The position numbers and the translations under genes were made by a program. A stretch of 64,000 nt of DNA from Haladaptatus halobius (GTDB taxonomy: Archaea > Halobacteriota > Halobacteria > Halobacteriales > Haladaptataceae), in the NCBI RefSeq assembly GCF_020618475.1, contig NZ_CP085340.1, positions 372,001-436,000 of the forward strand, read 5' to 3'. Under the pieces are notes generated by a model, which saw only the letters and a program-made list of their open reading frames with translations, had not been told where the DNA came from and ran no database searches. The stretch's first letter is position 1; every line of letters starts with the position of its first letter. Below, in pieces: positions 43,973 to 52,858 of the stretch.

Positions 43973-44581
43973 ATGGCAAAAGCAACTGGTCCAGAATCAG
44001 AAGACAGTACGTCGGTGCCGTTACCGGAATGCAAGAACGTAGAGGCCATCTCGTACGACGATGGGCTGTTTCGAGCATTCCAGGTTTCGCCCATGGAGCC
44101 GTTACAGGCCGGCCTGCAAGGAGTTGACATCCGAATCCGAGTTCGGAGTTCCCAAACCGCGAATCAGTACACCTGCGTTGAAACGGCTCTCGCTCCGAAG
44201 ACGATGGGGCCTTCGCCGCATCGACACACGCACCTCGACGAACTCTCGTTCGTGCTTCAGGGGACGCTCAGTGTCATGGTCGAAGACGAGGTGTACGACG
44301 TCCCAGCGGGGGGGATGCACTGGCGCCCGAGGGGGTTGGTGCACTCGTTCTGGAACGCAACAGACGAGCCTGTATGCTTCTTAGATGTGTTCTTGAACCA
44401 GAATTTCGACGAGTACCTCGAAGCGTTCTTCGCAATGCGTGACGAGGTGAGCCGTAGCGAATCGACGTTCACTGAACGTGAGTTCGGCGAGCGGATGGCG
44501 GAGCTTGACCATGAGTTCAGTGTGACGCAGTTCCACGAACGACGGGGCAAGATCCTCGAACAGTACGGGTTGAAGCGGTAG
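43973..44581 (+). CDS. Cupin-domain protein
   Basis: 202 residues from the ATG at 43973. A single cupin barrel: GPSPHRHTHLDELSFVLQGT carries HxH and Glu metal ligands of motif 1, and GGMHWRPRGLVHSFWNATDE the His of motif 2. The C-terminal helix region (150-202) is charged. Single-cupin proteins of this size include dioxygenases and isomerases or metal-binding regulators; the substrate is unknown. It stands alone, between two IS-end-like hairpins. Confidence 0.85.
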   Translation: MAKATGPESEDSTSVPLPECKNVEAISYDDGLFRAFQVSPMEPLQAGLQGVDIRIRVRSSQTANQYTCVETALAPKTMGPSPHRHTHLDELSFVLQGTLSVMVEDEVYDVPAGGMHWRPRGLVHSFWNATDEPVCFLDVFLNQNFDEYLEAFFAMRDEVSRSESTFTEREFGERMAELDHEFSVTQFHERRGKILEQYGLKR

Positions 44582-44628
44582 CATTATTCACCGAGGCAGG
44601 TTTGGCCGATTACGCACTGGTTCGGGCC

Positions 44629-44657
44629 GTGCTGAATACTTACTCTATATTCAGCAC
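44629..44657. mobile_element. IS-end-like hairpin
   Basis: GTGCTGAATA (44629-44638) and TATTCAGCAC (44648-44657), perfect 10-base arms, 9-base loop. With the hairpin at 43770 it brackets the cupin gene, so the pair might be a former small composite element. Confidence 0.4.
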
Positions 44658-44708
44658 GACTCCCACAAATCATCACCTGATAGACGTCTCAACAGAGCCA
44701 GCGGTATT

Positions 44709-45554
44709 TCACAGAAGGAGTGTCAGACGGCCGCCGATGAAGGCCACTGCTGAGAAGTACATACCATATTTCAATAACGACTGGCCAGCCGTTGGGTCGT
44801 TGAAGCTCCGATATCCGGAGTAGAGCATCACGAATACTGCCGGTGTAACCAGCACAAGATACGCCATTCCGAACGTTCCAATGAAATACGGCACCGGACT
44901 TGCAAGCATCGCGATCAGCAGCACCGCCATCGCGATCAACAGTGCAGGACGTCGTCCAATGGAAATCGGGAGTGTATTCAGCCCTTCCTCTCGATCTCCG
45001 GCGAGATCTTCAACGTCCTTAATCACTTCACGTGCGAACGTCGACAGCGCTGCTAAGAGAACACCCACGGCGGGACTCAGCTGGCCAACGGCAGCGGCTC
45101 CAAAGAGGAATGTACTTCCGCCAAGATACGACACGAGTAGGTTCCCGACTCCCGGTAGCCCTTTGAAGAACTCCGTATAGGTGACGAGCGCGACGAGATT
45201 CACTACCGCAATGCCCATCGCTACCGGTGGAAGCGTGAGAGCGAATCCAGCAGCAATCACAAAGAGGATGACACTGAAAACGAGCACTGTTCGAGGAGCG
45301 ACTGCGCCACGAGGAATTGGCCGCTCAGGGTTATTGATCCGATCGATATCCCGGTCGAAGTAGTCGTTGATGGCCATCCCCGCCCCTGTTGCGAGAATCG
45401 TTGTGATGGTGGCTGCACTGCTCGCACCGAGGTGGGAAAGAATCCCACTGCCTTCGGCAACGAACGCGCCTGTGAACGTCAGCACACCAGAGGCAATTGC
45501 ATTCCCCGGCCGAGTAAGCTCGATGAGTCCACCGACGCGCTCTGCATGCGACAC
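44709..45554 (-). CDS. UbiA-family prenyltransferase, DGGGP synthase-like
   Basis: 281 residues, about eight or nine membrane helices. NDYFDRDIDRINNPERPIPR G is the first Asp-rich motif (binds the prenyl diphosphate through Mg); the second is EVIKDVEDLAGDREEGLNTL. This is the pattern of digeranylgeranylglyceryl phosphate synthase, the second ether-forming step of archaeal lipid synthesis; other UbiA members make menaquinone or haem. A paralogue on accessory DNA may have a modified role. Complete gene. Confidence 0.88.
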   Translation of the reverse strand: MSHAERVGGLIELTRPGNAIASGVLTFTGAFVAEGSGILSHLGASSAATITTILATGAGMAINDYFDRDIDRINNPERPIPRGAVAPRTVLVFSVILFVIAAGFALTLPPVAMGIAVVNLVALVTYTEFFKGLPGVGNLLVSYLGGSTFLFGAAAVGQLSPAVGVLLAALSTFAREVIKDVEDLAGDREEGLNTLPISIGRRPALLIAMAVLLIAMLASPVPYFIGTFGMAYLVLVTPAVFVMLYSGYRSFNDPTAGQSLLKYGMYFSAVAFIGGRLTLLL

Positions 45555-45688
45555 GCTGGGGGACTTTCTTTGCCGTGACTATAAACAGCACGAAACGCAT
45601 GCTGTTACACTCGGACTGACTGGATCTCATTGCGCGCTTACGTCGGTGTGTCGGAAAAACTTATTAATTATCACTAGACCATTCACGT

Positions 45689-46057
45689 ATGGATCAAGCA
45701 GATAACGAGATGACAGGGAGGGACGTACACGCTGATGAGGACGCGTCCGAACGAGTCCAAGCGTTTCAGCAACTACTGACAGAGAACTCTAATCTTGAAC
45801 TGACGGATGCGACGGCCATCATTTGTGGTATCAACGAAGCCGAGTTTCGTGTGTATCTGACGGTCCTTGACCATCCACATTGCTCAATTGCTGAAATTGC
45901 CGACGCTCTCGACCGCGATTCTAGTACAGTTGGCAAGCAATTGAAACCGCTGCTCGAACTGGAATTTGTCGAGCGGTATCCGCGAACGGTGGACAATGGC
46001 GGTATCAAGTATCTCTACAAGGCGCAATCGCTTCCAGAAACCAAACAGTGGTTCTAA
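45689..46057 (+). CDS. TrmB/MarR-like HTH regulator
   Basis: 122 residues. NEAEFRVYLTVLDHPHCSIA, EIADALDRDSSTVGKQLKPL, LELEFVERYPRTVDNGGIKY is a complete winged helix. Downstream of the TAA the frame continues HELNAWSDAVLSQF, similar to the usual C-terminal helix of these regulators, so a stop mutation may have shortened it by about 20 residues. A TATA-like TTATTAATTA lies 28 bases before the ATG. Divergent from the UbiA gene, which it could regulate. Confidence 0.75.
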   Translation: MDQADNEMTGRDVHADEDASERVQAFQQLLTENSNLELTDATAIICGINEAEFRVYLTVLDHPHCSIAEIADALDRDSSTVGKQLKPLLELEFVERYPRTVDNGGIKYLYKAQSLPETKQWF

Positions 46058-46228
46058 CACGAGTTGAACGCCTGGTCAGATGCGGTCCTGTCCCAATTTT
46101 CGTATCTTCGCACTCACTGATTCTATCGTTTCGTTGACGATGTGTCCCCCCGACTACGACCGCAGGTATTCGTCGGCTGGCAAGTGGTGGAGTACGATTG
46201 AGAAAGACGGCCTCCACACCCTCACAGA

Positions 46229-46597
46229 GAAATTTCTAAGCAGGTGGAGATTCGTCTCGAACACGAAGCCCACTACGACTGGATTGCGTTTGTTCCACTG
46301 CGGGATTCGAATGCTGGTGCGTTGACGAAGTACTTCGGGAAGGTCACTGGGGAAGACGAGTACAAGTATCGGGGTATCGAGTGTCGCCAGCGAAGTACGC
46401 CGACGTATATCGATGAGGCGCATAAGGAGTTGATTCGAGCGATGGATGCGTATCGTGATCCGGAAGCGGTTTGTGGGGAACTGCGGTCGTGGGTTGATCG
46501 GCTTGAGCGTGGGGTGGTCGATCCGGATGAGTTGGTGATCACGAATCGGGTTTCGAAGCACCGTAATCGTCTCCAGCGGATCAGTGTAATCAGTTGA
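46229..46597 (+). pseudogene. Family B polymerase C-terminal fragment 3
   Basis: ISKQVEIRLEHEAHYDWIAF, LTKYFGKVTGEDEYKYRGIE, YRDPEAVCGELRSWVDRLER, to NRVSKH, where homology stops at about 46556. The last 140 residues of the usual protein are missing, unlike the other four fragments. Confidence 0.72.
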
Positions 46598-46642
46598 ACC
46601 GCTTCATTTCGAGACTTCCTCGTACCACTTCTCGAATTAGGG

Positions 46643-46717
46643 ATGGCCCAGCTAGGTGATGTAGAATCTCGAGATTTAGATGAGTTGGCGGATCTGCTCG
46701 GTATTGAAAACGAATAG
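46643..46717 (+). pseudogene. Mini-ORF sharing tail with 16.0 kb remnant
   Basis: MAQLGDVESRDLDELADLLG IENE and a stop; its last 19 codons match 16021-16080. Probably a leftover gene end. Family unknown. Confidence 0.35.
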
Positions 46718-46835
46718 TGGTTATTCAGGGGAAATAGGCCAGTTCCTACGTGTTTCTTCGCTACCGCATTGGACTCCTCCAGAAGTCTGCTGTAAGAGAA
46801 AGGCTTACCTATGAATAGCCACTAGATTATGAATA

Positions 46836-47141
46836 ATGAGTAAATCAGAACAACCAGATGACTCTGAAAAGGAGGTTGTCGCTGTCTCGAAACATGGCCA
46901 AGCAACCATCCCAAAGCGATTCCGCGACAAGCTTGGAATTGACGCACCGGGAAAGGTACTATTCCGTGAAACTGACGATGGTACCGTCATCGTCGAGCAT
47001 GTCCGCTCACCCAGTGAAATGCGCGGATTCGCCGCTCGTAGTGACGCGACCACCGACACACCGGCAACAGAGATTCTCCGTGAGAAACGTGAGCAAGACC
47101 GAGACGATCGCGAAGCCCAGTTTTCATCTGAGAACGAATGA
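46836..47141 (+). CDS. AbrB-type antitoxin
   Basis: 101 residues. VVAVSKHGQATIPKRFRDKL, DAPGKVLFRETDDGTVIVEH is an AbrB/SpoVT DNA-binding barrel; the C-terminal tail (55-101), acidic and unstructured, would bind the toxin. It overlaps the PIN gene by 4 bases (ATGA). Confidence 0.88.
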   Translation: MSKSEQPDDSEKEVVAVSKHGQATIPKRFRDKLGIDAPGKVLFRETDDGTVIVEHVRSPSEMRGFAARSDATTDTPATEILREKREQDRDDREAQFSSENE

Positions 47142-47557
47142 CGAGTCCCGATCGCGTCGTTTTCGATGCTGAGCCGTTGATCGCCCATGCAGACGATGAA
47201 CCTGGAAGCAAAGGCGTTGAGGAGTATCTCAACGCAGTTGCTACCGAGCATACTGCTGGATACGCCAGCTGTGTGAATCTCACCGAAGTTCGGTATACAC
47301 TCGCCCGGAAGTACGACCGAGCAACGGCTGACGAATATCTAGAGTGGCTTGATGATCTTGGCATCGAACCAGTGAACGTCGATCAGGTGTGGATAGATGC
47401 TTCCGACTATATTCTCAAGTACAATCCTGCTCTGGGCGATTCGTTCGCACTTGCGACCGCAACTCATCTCGACGCAACACTCCTTGTTGGTGGGAATGAC
47501 GATTATGATGAAATCTCCTCAGAGCCGATTGAGCGCTTTCGCGACGGGTCCGCGTAG
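47138..47557 (+). CDS. vapC: VapC-type PIN ribonuclease toxin
   Basis: 139 residues. RVVFDAEPLIAHADDEPGSK supplies the first Asp, VNLTEVRYTLARKYD the conserved Glu, and NPALGDSFALATATHLDATL LVGGNDDYDE the C-terminal acidic pair. Complete PIN fold; cleaves tRNA or rRNA in characterised homologues. Paired with the overlapping AbrB antitoxin. Confidence 0.9.
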   Translation: MTSPDRVVFDAEPLIAHADDEPGSKGVEEYLNAVATEHTAGYASCVNLTEVRYTLARKYDRATADEYLEWLDDLGIEPVNVDQVWIDASDYILKYNPALGDSFALATATHLDATLLVGGNDDYDEISSEPIERFRDGSA

Positions 47558-47631
47558 CTATCCTTTTGAGCAGAGGTCGGAACCTTGCATTTGTGGGATG
47601 GGTTGTTTATGAAGCAATCGTACCACTTCTA

Positions 47632-48048
47632 TCATTGCTCACGTCGAATTGTCACGATATCCGCTGCCACTCGTTTGGATCCCTCTGCTGCGATCACGAG
47701 CAGATTCGGTGCTGGCGTGCAGCGCGCTCGATCACCGACGTGAAATCCTGCATCTACAGCACCGGGGAGTTGCACTTGATAGCCATTCCCTGCGATTTGG
47801 AGTGAAGCGTTTGCAACTCGGTGGATCGAGACGGTGTCGAGCGCGGCTGACGTTGCGAGTTCGACGATATTCTCATCAGTGGTTCGGTCGAAGTCGATGA
47901 CGAGGAGGAGACCGTCGAAGGCAAACACGCGAATGTCTGCAAGACGGGTGGGCTCATCGTCAGTCTCTTCAACGAGTCTAGCGGCTCGGGCGGGCTTTGT
48001 GACCTGGAGAGCAAAGCCATGCCAGACCGTTTGATTTTGTTGGGCATT
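47632..48048 (-). CDS. Hypothetical protein, start unclear
   Basis: Open frame of about 139 codons: QQNQTVWHGFALQVTKPARA, ARLVEETDDEPTRLADIRVF, AFDGLLLVIDFDRTTDENIV, ELATSAALDTVSIHRVANAS, ending VAADIVTIRREQ. No ATG is in frame at the natural beginning; the ATG at 48047 is one base out of frame, so a frameshift near the start is possible. Residues after 47928 can be read from an internal ATG. Family not recognised; mixed alpha/beta. Confidence 0.45.
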   Translation of the reverse strand, partial: NAQQNQTVWHGFALQVTKPARAARLVEETDDEPTRLADIRVFAFDGLLLVIDFDRTTDENIVELATSAALDTVSIHRVANASLQIAGNGYQVQLPGAVDAGFHVGDRARCTPAPNLLVIAAEGSKRVAADIVTIRREQ

Positions 48049-48052
48049 GATT

Positions 48053-48071
48053 GTTAGTATCGAATACTAAC
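48053..48071. promoter_or_regulatory. Palindrome GTTAGTAT-CGA-ATACTAAC
   Basis: Eight-base arms, third copy of the element seen at 16154 and 26650. It lies between the divergent gene at 47632-48048 and the small gene at 48377, as a shared operator would. Confidence 0.5.
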
Positions 48072-48376
48072 TCAAGAATACTCGCCTTGGCGGATACGCT
48101 CTCGACTCGGCGTTGTTGGTGAGAAGCGTCGGGCCCGCGAGTCCTCCCATGTATTCAATTTCACTTCCGCTCTGGTCGGCTGACGTCTTTATCGGTCGGG
48201 TTCCAAGCGTAAAATGCAGTCAGCGTATCCCAGCAGACGACGTGGGTTCTCGTACTCATCCCACCCCATCCTCCCATGCCGTCTGCTTGCTCCCCCTGTC
48301 GCAGCGAATTATACAGTGGTACAAAGAACCGTCGCCCGAGGGTTTACTTATCGAGAACAGGAATTTTGTAATAGCA

Positions 48377-48613
48377 ATGGGTCCAAACGAGAAATCGCCC
48401 CTTACACCACTTGCGCAAGAAGCGCTCGATGCACTCGCGAGAAGACTCCCGGATGAGGGGGAGCTCACTTACGAGCAAGCGTACACGGTTCTCAACGAGG
48501 AAGAAGATCTTGAGCGTCCAGCTGCCAAGGATATTATCGAACGCCTCTATATGAAAGGTCATCTCTATGAGGTCGAGGAGAAGCTTCGGCTCACGGATTA
48601 CGGAGCTAAATAA
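48377..48613 (+). CDS. Small haloarchaeal protein of duplicated module (copy B)
   Basis: 78 residues from the ATG at 48377. SPLTPLAQEALDALARRLPD, ELTYEQAYTVLNEEEDLERP, IIERLYMKGHLYEVEEKLRL, TDYGAK. Close to copy A at 16453. Upstream 280 bases (from the palindrome) are also related to those of copy A, e.g. CACTTCCGCTCTGG and GGCTGACNTCTTTATC. Function unknown. Confidence 0.75.
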   Translation: MGPNEKSPLTPLAQEALDALARRLPDEGELTYEQAYTVLNEEEDLERPAAKDIIERLYMKGHLYEVEEKLRLTDYGAK

Positions 48614-48680
48614 CAAGGACGGCCCAGTAGTGAGGGTAAGCGTGGATACTGCGTCGTGTCGATGTAATCGCTTAGTTTGA

Positions 48681-49085
48681 TCAACTAGCCAGATAGGGGT
48701 TCTCACCAATTTCGCGTTGTGCTCTAATCGGTTCGTAGATGAGGATGGTGTTGTCACTGCGGACGGTGACAAGATAGTCCTCGACCGTGAATCGGACTTC
48801 GACGTCACTCTTTTTCTCCGCGCTTGCTGTAATGATGTCTTCGAGCGCATCTAGGTTCACGTGTTCGTACAGGGAGAGCGTGGTCTGGCCAGCTGCCGGC
48901 TCGATCACCTCAACGAGTGCGTTGACTACATCAACAACAAGCTCCGAATTCGATGATTCGGGGTCAATCGTTTCGGAGGCGACCAATGCGTATTGGGGTG
49001 GTGGACTCGGTCCAGTGTGTTTCGTGGGGGAACCGAACCAGCTGGTCGTTTTGGTTCTCAGTGGTTCGCTGTTCATGCTTTCCAT
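48681..49085 (-). CDS. HalOD1 output-domain protein
   Basis: 134 residues from the ATG at 49085 (or 131 from 49076). An N-terminal polar stretch, then LVVDVVNALVEVIEPAAGQT, TLSLYEHVNLDALEDIITAS, VEVRFTVEDYLVTVRSDNTI: the HalOD1 domain, frequent at the C-terminus of haloarchaeal sensor and response-regulator proteins and as stand-alone protein. It converges on copy B of the small gene, as the pseudogene at 17081 does relative to copy A. Confidence 0.8.
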   Translation of the reverse strand: MESMNSEPLRTKTTSWFGSPTKHTGPSPPPQYALVASETIDPESSNSELVVDVVNALVEVIEPAAGQTTLSLYEHVNLDALEDIITASAEKKSDVEVRFTVEDYLVTVRSDNTILIYEPIRAQREIGENPYLAS

Positions 49086-49879
49086 TAGCTCTCCAGATGG
49101 TTGAGTAACGGCCACTTACTGCAGGATTTACTCAATCGAAAGAAAACGATGCTAAAATTGAGCCAAATAAAAGCCATATGGGATTATTTGATGAAGTAGT
49201 ATAATAAAATCAAGCTATGTCTGACGAACTTATTTTATCCTCGATGCCGTTAGTGGAGATACGCTCTCACCAGAGGCCAGCGCGACGACATAGTCTGGCG
49301 TCATCACCCGACAGTGTCGCCGTGGCTGGTCGTGAGAGCTGGCTTTCCCTCCCTAGCCTTCTTTCCGACAGGTTGTGTGAGTTCTGTTGTTCAGTGCTTG
49401 TCTGTCGAGAAGCAGGGTTTCGGAAATCCGAATCGGAAATGGATGGGGCGTGTCGAATTCCACTATCAGTGTCAGGCTTTCTGATCGTGATTGACTATGG
49501 AAATTCGTGTCCACCTATGCCAGTTGAGACTGAATCGAACCATCTACAACCCCCTTCAAACGGCCCTAGAAGCGATGTGAAATTCATCACAGACTCTTCG
49601 ACCAATTCGTTCGAAATCATCTCGTCGTCGCCGAGATTTGGCGAACGGATATGGGTTTCAACCTGGCCAAATCTACAGGGATACCTCGAGTTTTCAGTGG
49701 ACTTCTACCGATGCAGTGAACCGATCGAAATTAGTGAGTGAGCAGCTCACGTTCGTTCTCCTGTGTGGCGACCAGCACGTCCGGCACCCGCACCGATTCC
49801 ATCGGCATTACCTATATTGGAATATTCGGAAGCAGCCCTGACTTACCTAAGGGGATCTCGGTGGTCGTGTCTACCTGTA
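49086..49879. other. Gene-free stretch with conserved palindrome
   Basis: About 800 bases. TTCGGAAATCCGAATCGGA at 49419-49437 repeats the element at 26761-26779. In the first cassette a RecA-like gene lies between this palindrome and the small coiled-coil gene; here that space holds only unrelated or decayed sequence. Short open frames have no motif. Confidence 0.5.
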
Positions 49880-50128
49880 ATGAGCCACACCAGCCACATT
49901 GAGGCAAGATGGGACGAGTATCGACGAGCGCTTCGACCGACTGATCAAGCGGTCTTTGATCGACTCTTTGAGTATGCCCAGTTGCATACTGATTCCAGTA
50001 CTGTTCATAGGCCCCTGTTCGTCGAGACGCCGATCCTCGTCTCAATCCTGATCGAACAACAGACCCAAATCGACGATTTAGAAGATCGGCTTGACCACGT
50101 AGAGGACGACTTAAACAGGCAGAGATGA
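49880..50128 (+). CDS. Small coiled-coil protein of second PolB cassette
   Basis: 82 residues from the ATG at 49880. IEARWDEYRRALRPTDQAVF, DRLFEYAQLHTDSSTVHRPL, LIEQQTQIDDLEDRLDHVED. Paralogue of 27609-27881. Four bases separate it from the start of the degenerate polymerase, exactly as in the first cassette. Confidence 0.72.
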   Translation: MSHTSHIEARWDEYRRALRPTDQAVFDRLFEYAQLHTDSSTVHRPLFVETPILVSILIEQQTQIDDLEDRLDHVEDDLNRQR

Positions 50129-50132
50129 GACG

Positions 50133-50925
50133 ATGGTGTACACAATCGACTACGTCGACGGCGACGTCCTCACCTAGTCGGTAACTGAGACGGGTGTGAC
50201 TTGCGAGGTTGACGAGTCGTATACCCCGACAATCTACGTGTCGGTGCATGGCGACGGTGAGTTTTCGACGGCACGTGCTGCACTTCGTAACCATCCCGCT
50301 GTTGCTCATGTCGAAATCGTCACTGAACGCGTGAGCTTCCGGCACGATCCCGAGCAAGTGCTCCAGGTGGATATGGTTGATCTCAACGCAGTGAATTCTG
50401 TGGCGCGAATGGTGAGCAAGTGGGGCTCCCCGGTGAGTATCGGTGTTACAACGTCGATTTTTCACGGGAGTTTCGGTACTGTCTCGAAAAGAGAATTGAT
50501 CCACTGCCGACTCACGACCTCTCACGGATACAGATTGCTGTGCCAGAGACAGAAATCGCGAGTGAGAGCGTCACCGAACTCACGATCGATGATGAGACGG
50601 TGACTGGGGGTGGCGAAGACGTGTTAGCAACATTGTCGGATCGAGTTGAGTCGGTTGATCCGGATGTGCTCTTCCTGAATACGAGCGATCTCATTCCAGT
50701 TCTTTTCCAGCAAGCCGATCGGCTCGACGTAGAGTTCCAGCTTGGACGACGTCCAGGGTGGCAGTAGTTGGCGGGCGAATCAACGTACGAAAGCTACGGC
50801 CAAGTCGGGCACTCACCAGCACGCTACAACCTCCCTGGACGGGTGATCATCGATGGTTCGAATACGTTCATGTGGAATCAGACGTATCTCGATGGCTGTC
50901 TGTATCTCGTGAAAAGTCGAGCAAG
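50133..50925 (+). pseudogene. Family B polymerase N-terminal third, degenerate
   Basis: MVYTIDYVDGDVLT then TAG (50175-50177), continuing ARAALRNHPAVAHVEIVTER, RVSFRHDPEQVLQVDMVDLN; after a frameshift near 50425 GEYRCYNVDFSREFRYCLEK, SVDPDVLFLNTSDLIPVLFQ, LGRRPGWQ, stop (50765-50767), then STYESYGQVGHSPARYNLPG, RVIIDGSNTFMWNQTYLDGC. These are consecutive parts of the exonuclease-like half of the haloarchaeal PolB. Homology ends near 50925. At least two stops and one frameshift. Confidence 0.78.
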
Positions 50926-51054
50926 AAAGAAGAAATGGTCGGTACTGAACTTCTCACCACGGCAATTTCGAGCAATTCGGGGACATCTGACTTCTGGAGT
51001 CTAGGCGAGGAGATAACCAACGAGTCTGCTTCGAAGTCGCTTACGAATGAAGTA

Positions 51055-51303
51055 ATGGTTGAAACGGTGCTTGAAGAAAATCCGTGGGTTAAGTTCTTCA
51101 ACGCCAAGTACAACGGTTATTCTATTGCTGAGTTCATTCCTAATGCCTGTACATGGACAACGTATGCAGTTGATGATACGGTTAACAAAACGGATGCAGC
51201 ACGCAAGGTGCTCAGGAAATACAAAATTCCTGAGGGGTCTGTCAAACTCACTGGACTCGAAGCCAATGATTTGAAAAACGGGTTCTCCGTACAAGATTTG
51301 TAG
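51055..51303 (+). CDS. Hypothetical protein or remnant
   Basis: 82 residues from the ATG at 51055, frame open further upstream: WVKFFNAKYNGYSIAEFIPN, TWTTYAVDDTVNKTDAARKV, LRKYKIPEGSVKLTGLEAND. It looks like the C-terminal domain of a longer protein; directly upstream is polymerase pseudogene sequence, so the 5' part may be lost. No family recognised. Confidence 0.4.
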   Translation: MVETVLEENPWVKFFNAKYNGYSIAEFIPNACTWTTYAVDDTVNKTDAARKVLRKYKIPEGSVKLTGLEANDLKNGFSVQDL

Positions 51304-51440
51304 ATGAATTTCTAAATATTATGTTAACTTTATATCCATCCAAACGCCTACGCAGTATGGTTCTCAAGTAGCCAATTCTATATTTATCTATATACTTTCT
51401 ATGGTAAGATTAAAGTAATAAAAGACGCATAGTGACGGCT

Positions 51441-52730
51441 ATGGGAAGTTCGCTCAATCGAGATGAAGAATACACGGTGACTGTTACGAATGTTAGCGAC
51501 GGAGATACGTTCGACGCTGAATTCTCGGATGGCTCCAGCGAAGAACTCCGGATTATCGGAGTAGATTCCCCTGAAACCACTCAAAACAAGGAACACGAAC
51601 GACCAGAAGAGTGGGAAGGGATTGAGGATCTCGAATATCTCGGCAAATGGGGCGAAAAAGCGTCAAAATTCGCAAAGGAGACTGTCCATAAGGCGACACT
51701 CACGGTATCATTTGATCCTAATGAACCAATCCGCGATCAGTACGATCGGCTCCTCGTCTATGCCTCTTATTCGACAGACGAGGGTGAGCCTGTCCTCTAT
51801 AACAAGGAACTGATTCAACGCGGTTACGCTCGTGTGTATGATTCAGGGGCCGCAAAGCATGATGAACTGTGGCAAGCTGAACGAGACGCAAAAAAGCAAC
51901 AGCATGGTGTCTGGAAAGAAAGCGATCCAGCAGCTTCATCCGAAATCCGAGATCATGATGTGTCAACTTTATTTTTCCCTTATACAAGCAGTATTCGAAG
52001 CGAGAGTGGTACAATCGATTCAAAACGGGTACCCGTCTTTGCGGGTGAACAGGCCGAACAACAACTAAATGGCGACAAGAGTATCGAGTATTCTAATCCA
52101 CCATTGGTAGCAGTAGACCCAGATGCTCGCCTCGGAATGCTTGGCAGTCTCTTTATCAATGAAGAATATGAGAAAAGTGAAGAATTTCCCGTCGATACGT
52201 CGGACTTTGGGAATTTCGTCTTTCTTATAAATCTTCTCACCTCTCTATCAGAGCGTTCAAAAGATGTCCTCATTGATGGGGGACATGGTCAATTTGCAGG
52301 AGAAGCTTCTCTCTCTGCAGAGGATGTAGCATATTACCAACGGTATCTTGAGGGCCAAGGTGGAATCAAATTCGAGCAGAACAATACATTGACGACAGAG
52401 TTCCTCGATTTGGGGCGTGCACTCCTCATCACGACGCCAGTAGAGCCATTCACAGAGGATGAAATCGAAACGATCAGTACATTCAGAGATGATGGTGGAG
52501 CAGTTATTTTGCTCGGAAGTGCAGCGGCCTCGACTGAAGCTTGTAAGAATCTCAATGCGCTTGCGTCGGGACTTGGATCTGACCTTCGGCTTAATGATGA
52601 CAAAATCACTAGTAAAAATGAGAATGTAAATGAGAATCCAGAACTTCTCTCAACATCTCTATTCAACGATTCATTTCCCCTTTTCGAAGCCTACAGCAAA
52701 CAATCTACAGCAATAGAATCTGCCGAGTGA
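51441..52730 (+). CDS. Staphylococcal-nuclease-like protein with DUF4350-like domain
   Basis: 429 residues from the ATG at 51441; no signal peptide. N-terminal SNase fold (about 10-150): VTNVSDGDTFDAEFSDGSSE, LRIIGVDSPETTQ (catalytic Asp/Arg region), YDRLLVYASYSTDEG, ELIQRGYARVYDSG. C-terminal part (about 215-400): DVLIDGGHGQFAGEASLSAE DVAYYQRYLEGQGG, RALLITTPVEPFTEDEIETI, GGAVILLGSAAAS, a DUF4350/GATase-like module. The same two-domain plan is in the exported protein at 61426, which shares YYQRYLEG and GGAVIL. Without a signal it would be intracellular, or the signal was lost. Confidence 0.82.
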   Translation: MGSSLNRDEEYTVTVTNVSDGDTFDAEFSDGSSEELRIIGVDSPETTQNKEHERPEEWEGIEDLEYLGKWGEKASKFAKETVHKATLTVSFDPNEPIRDQYDRLLVYASYSTDEGEPVLYNKELIQRGYARVYDSGAAKHDELWQAERDAKKQQHGVWKESDPAASSEIRDHDVSTLFFPYTSSIRSESGTIDSKRVPVFAGEQAEQQLNGDKSIEYSNPPLVAVDPDARLGMLGSLFINEEYEKSEEFPVDTSDFGNFVFLINLLTSLSERSKDVLIDGGHGQFAGEASLSAEDVAYYQRYLEGQGGIKFEQNNTLTTEFLDLGRALLITTPVEPFTEDEIETISTFRDDGGAVILLGSAAASTEACKNLNALASGLGSDLRLNDDKITSKNENVNENPELLSTSLFNDSFPLFEAYSKQSTAIESAE

Positions 52731-52858
52731 TTCCACCTTACAAGTCAGAAAAAAGATAATATTGGCTACCCTGTCGATTTCCACTCGATACACAGATAGC
52801 CAATATTCTCACGGGAAAGCCTTGTACAGCTAAATTCCTAGTCGCTGATAACGCTTGT

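Noticed and set aside
49217..49741. A 174-aa protein
   Set aside because: Composition is unlike haloarchaeal proteins, no motif, and the frame crosses a palindrome conserved with non-coding DNA at 26761.
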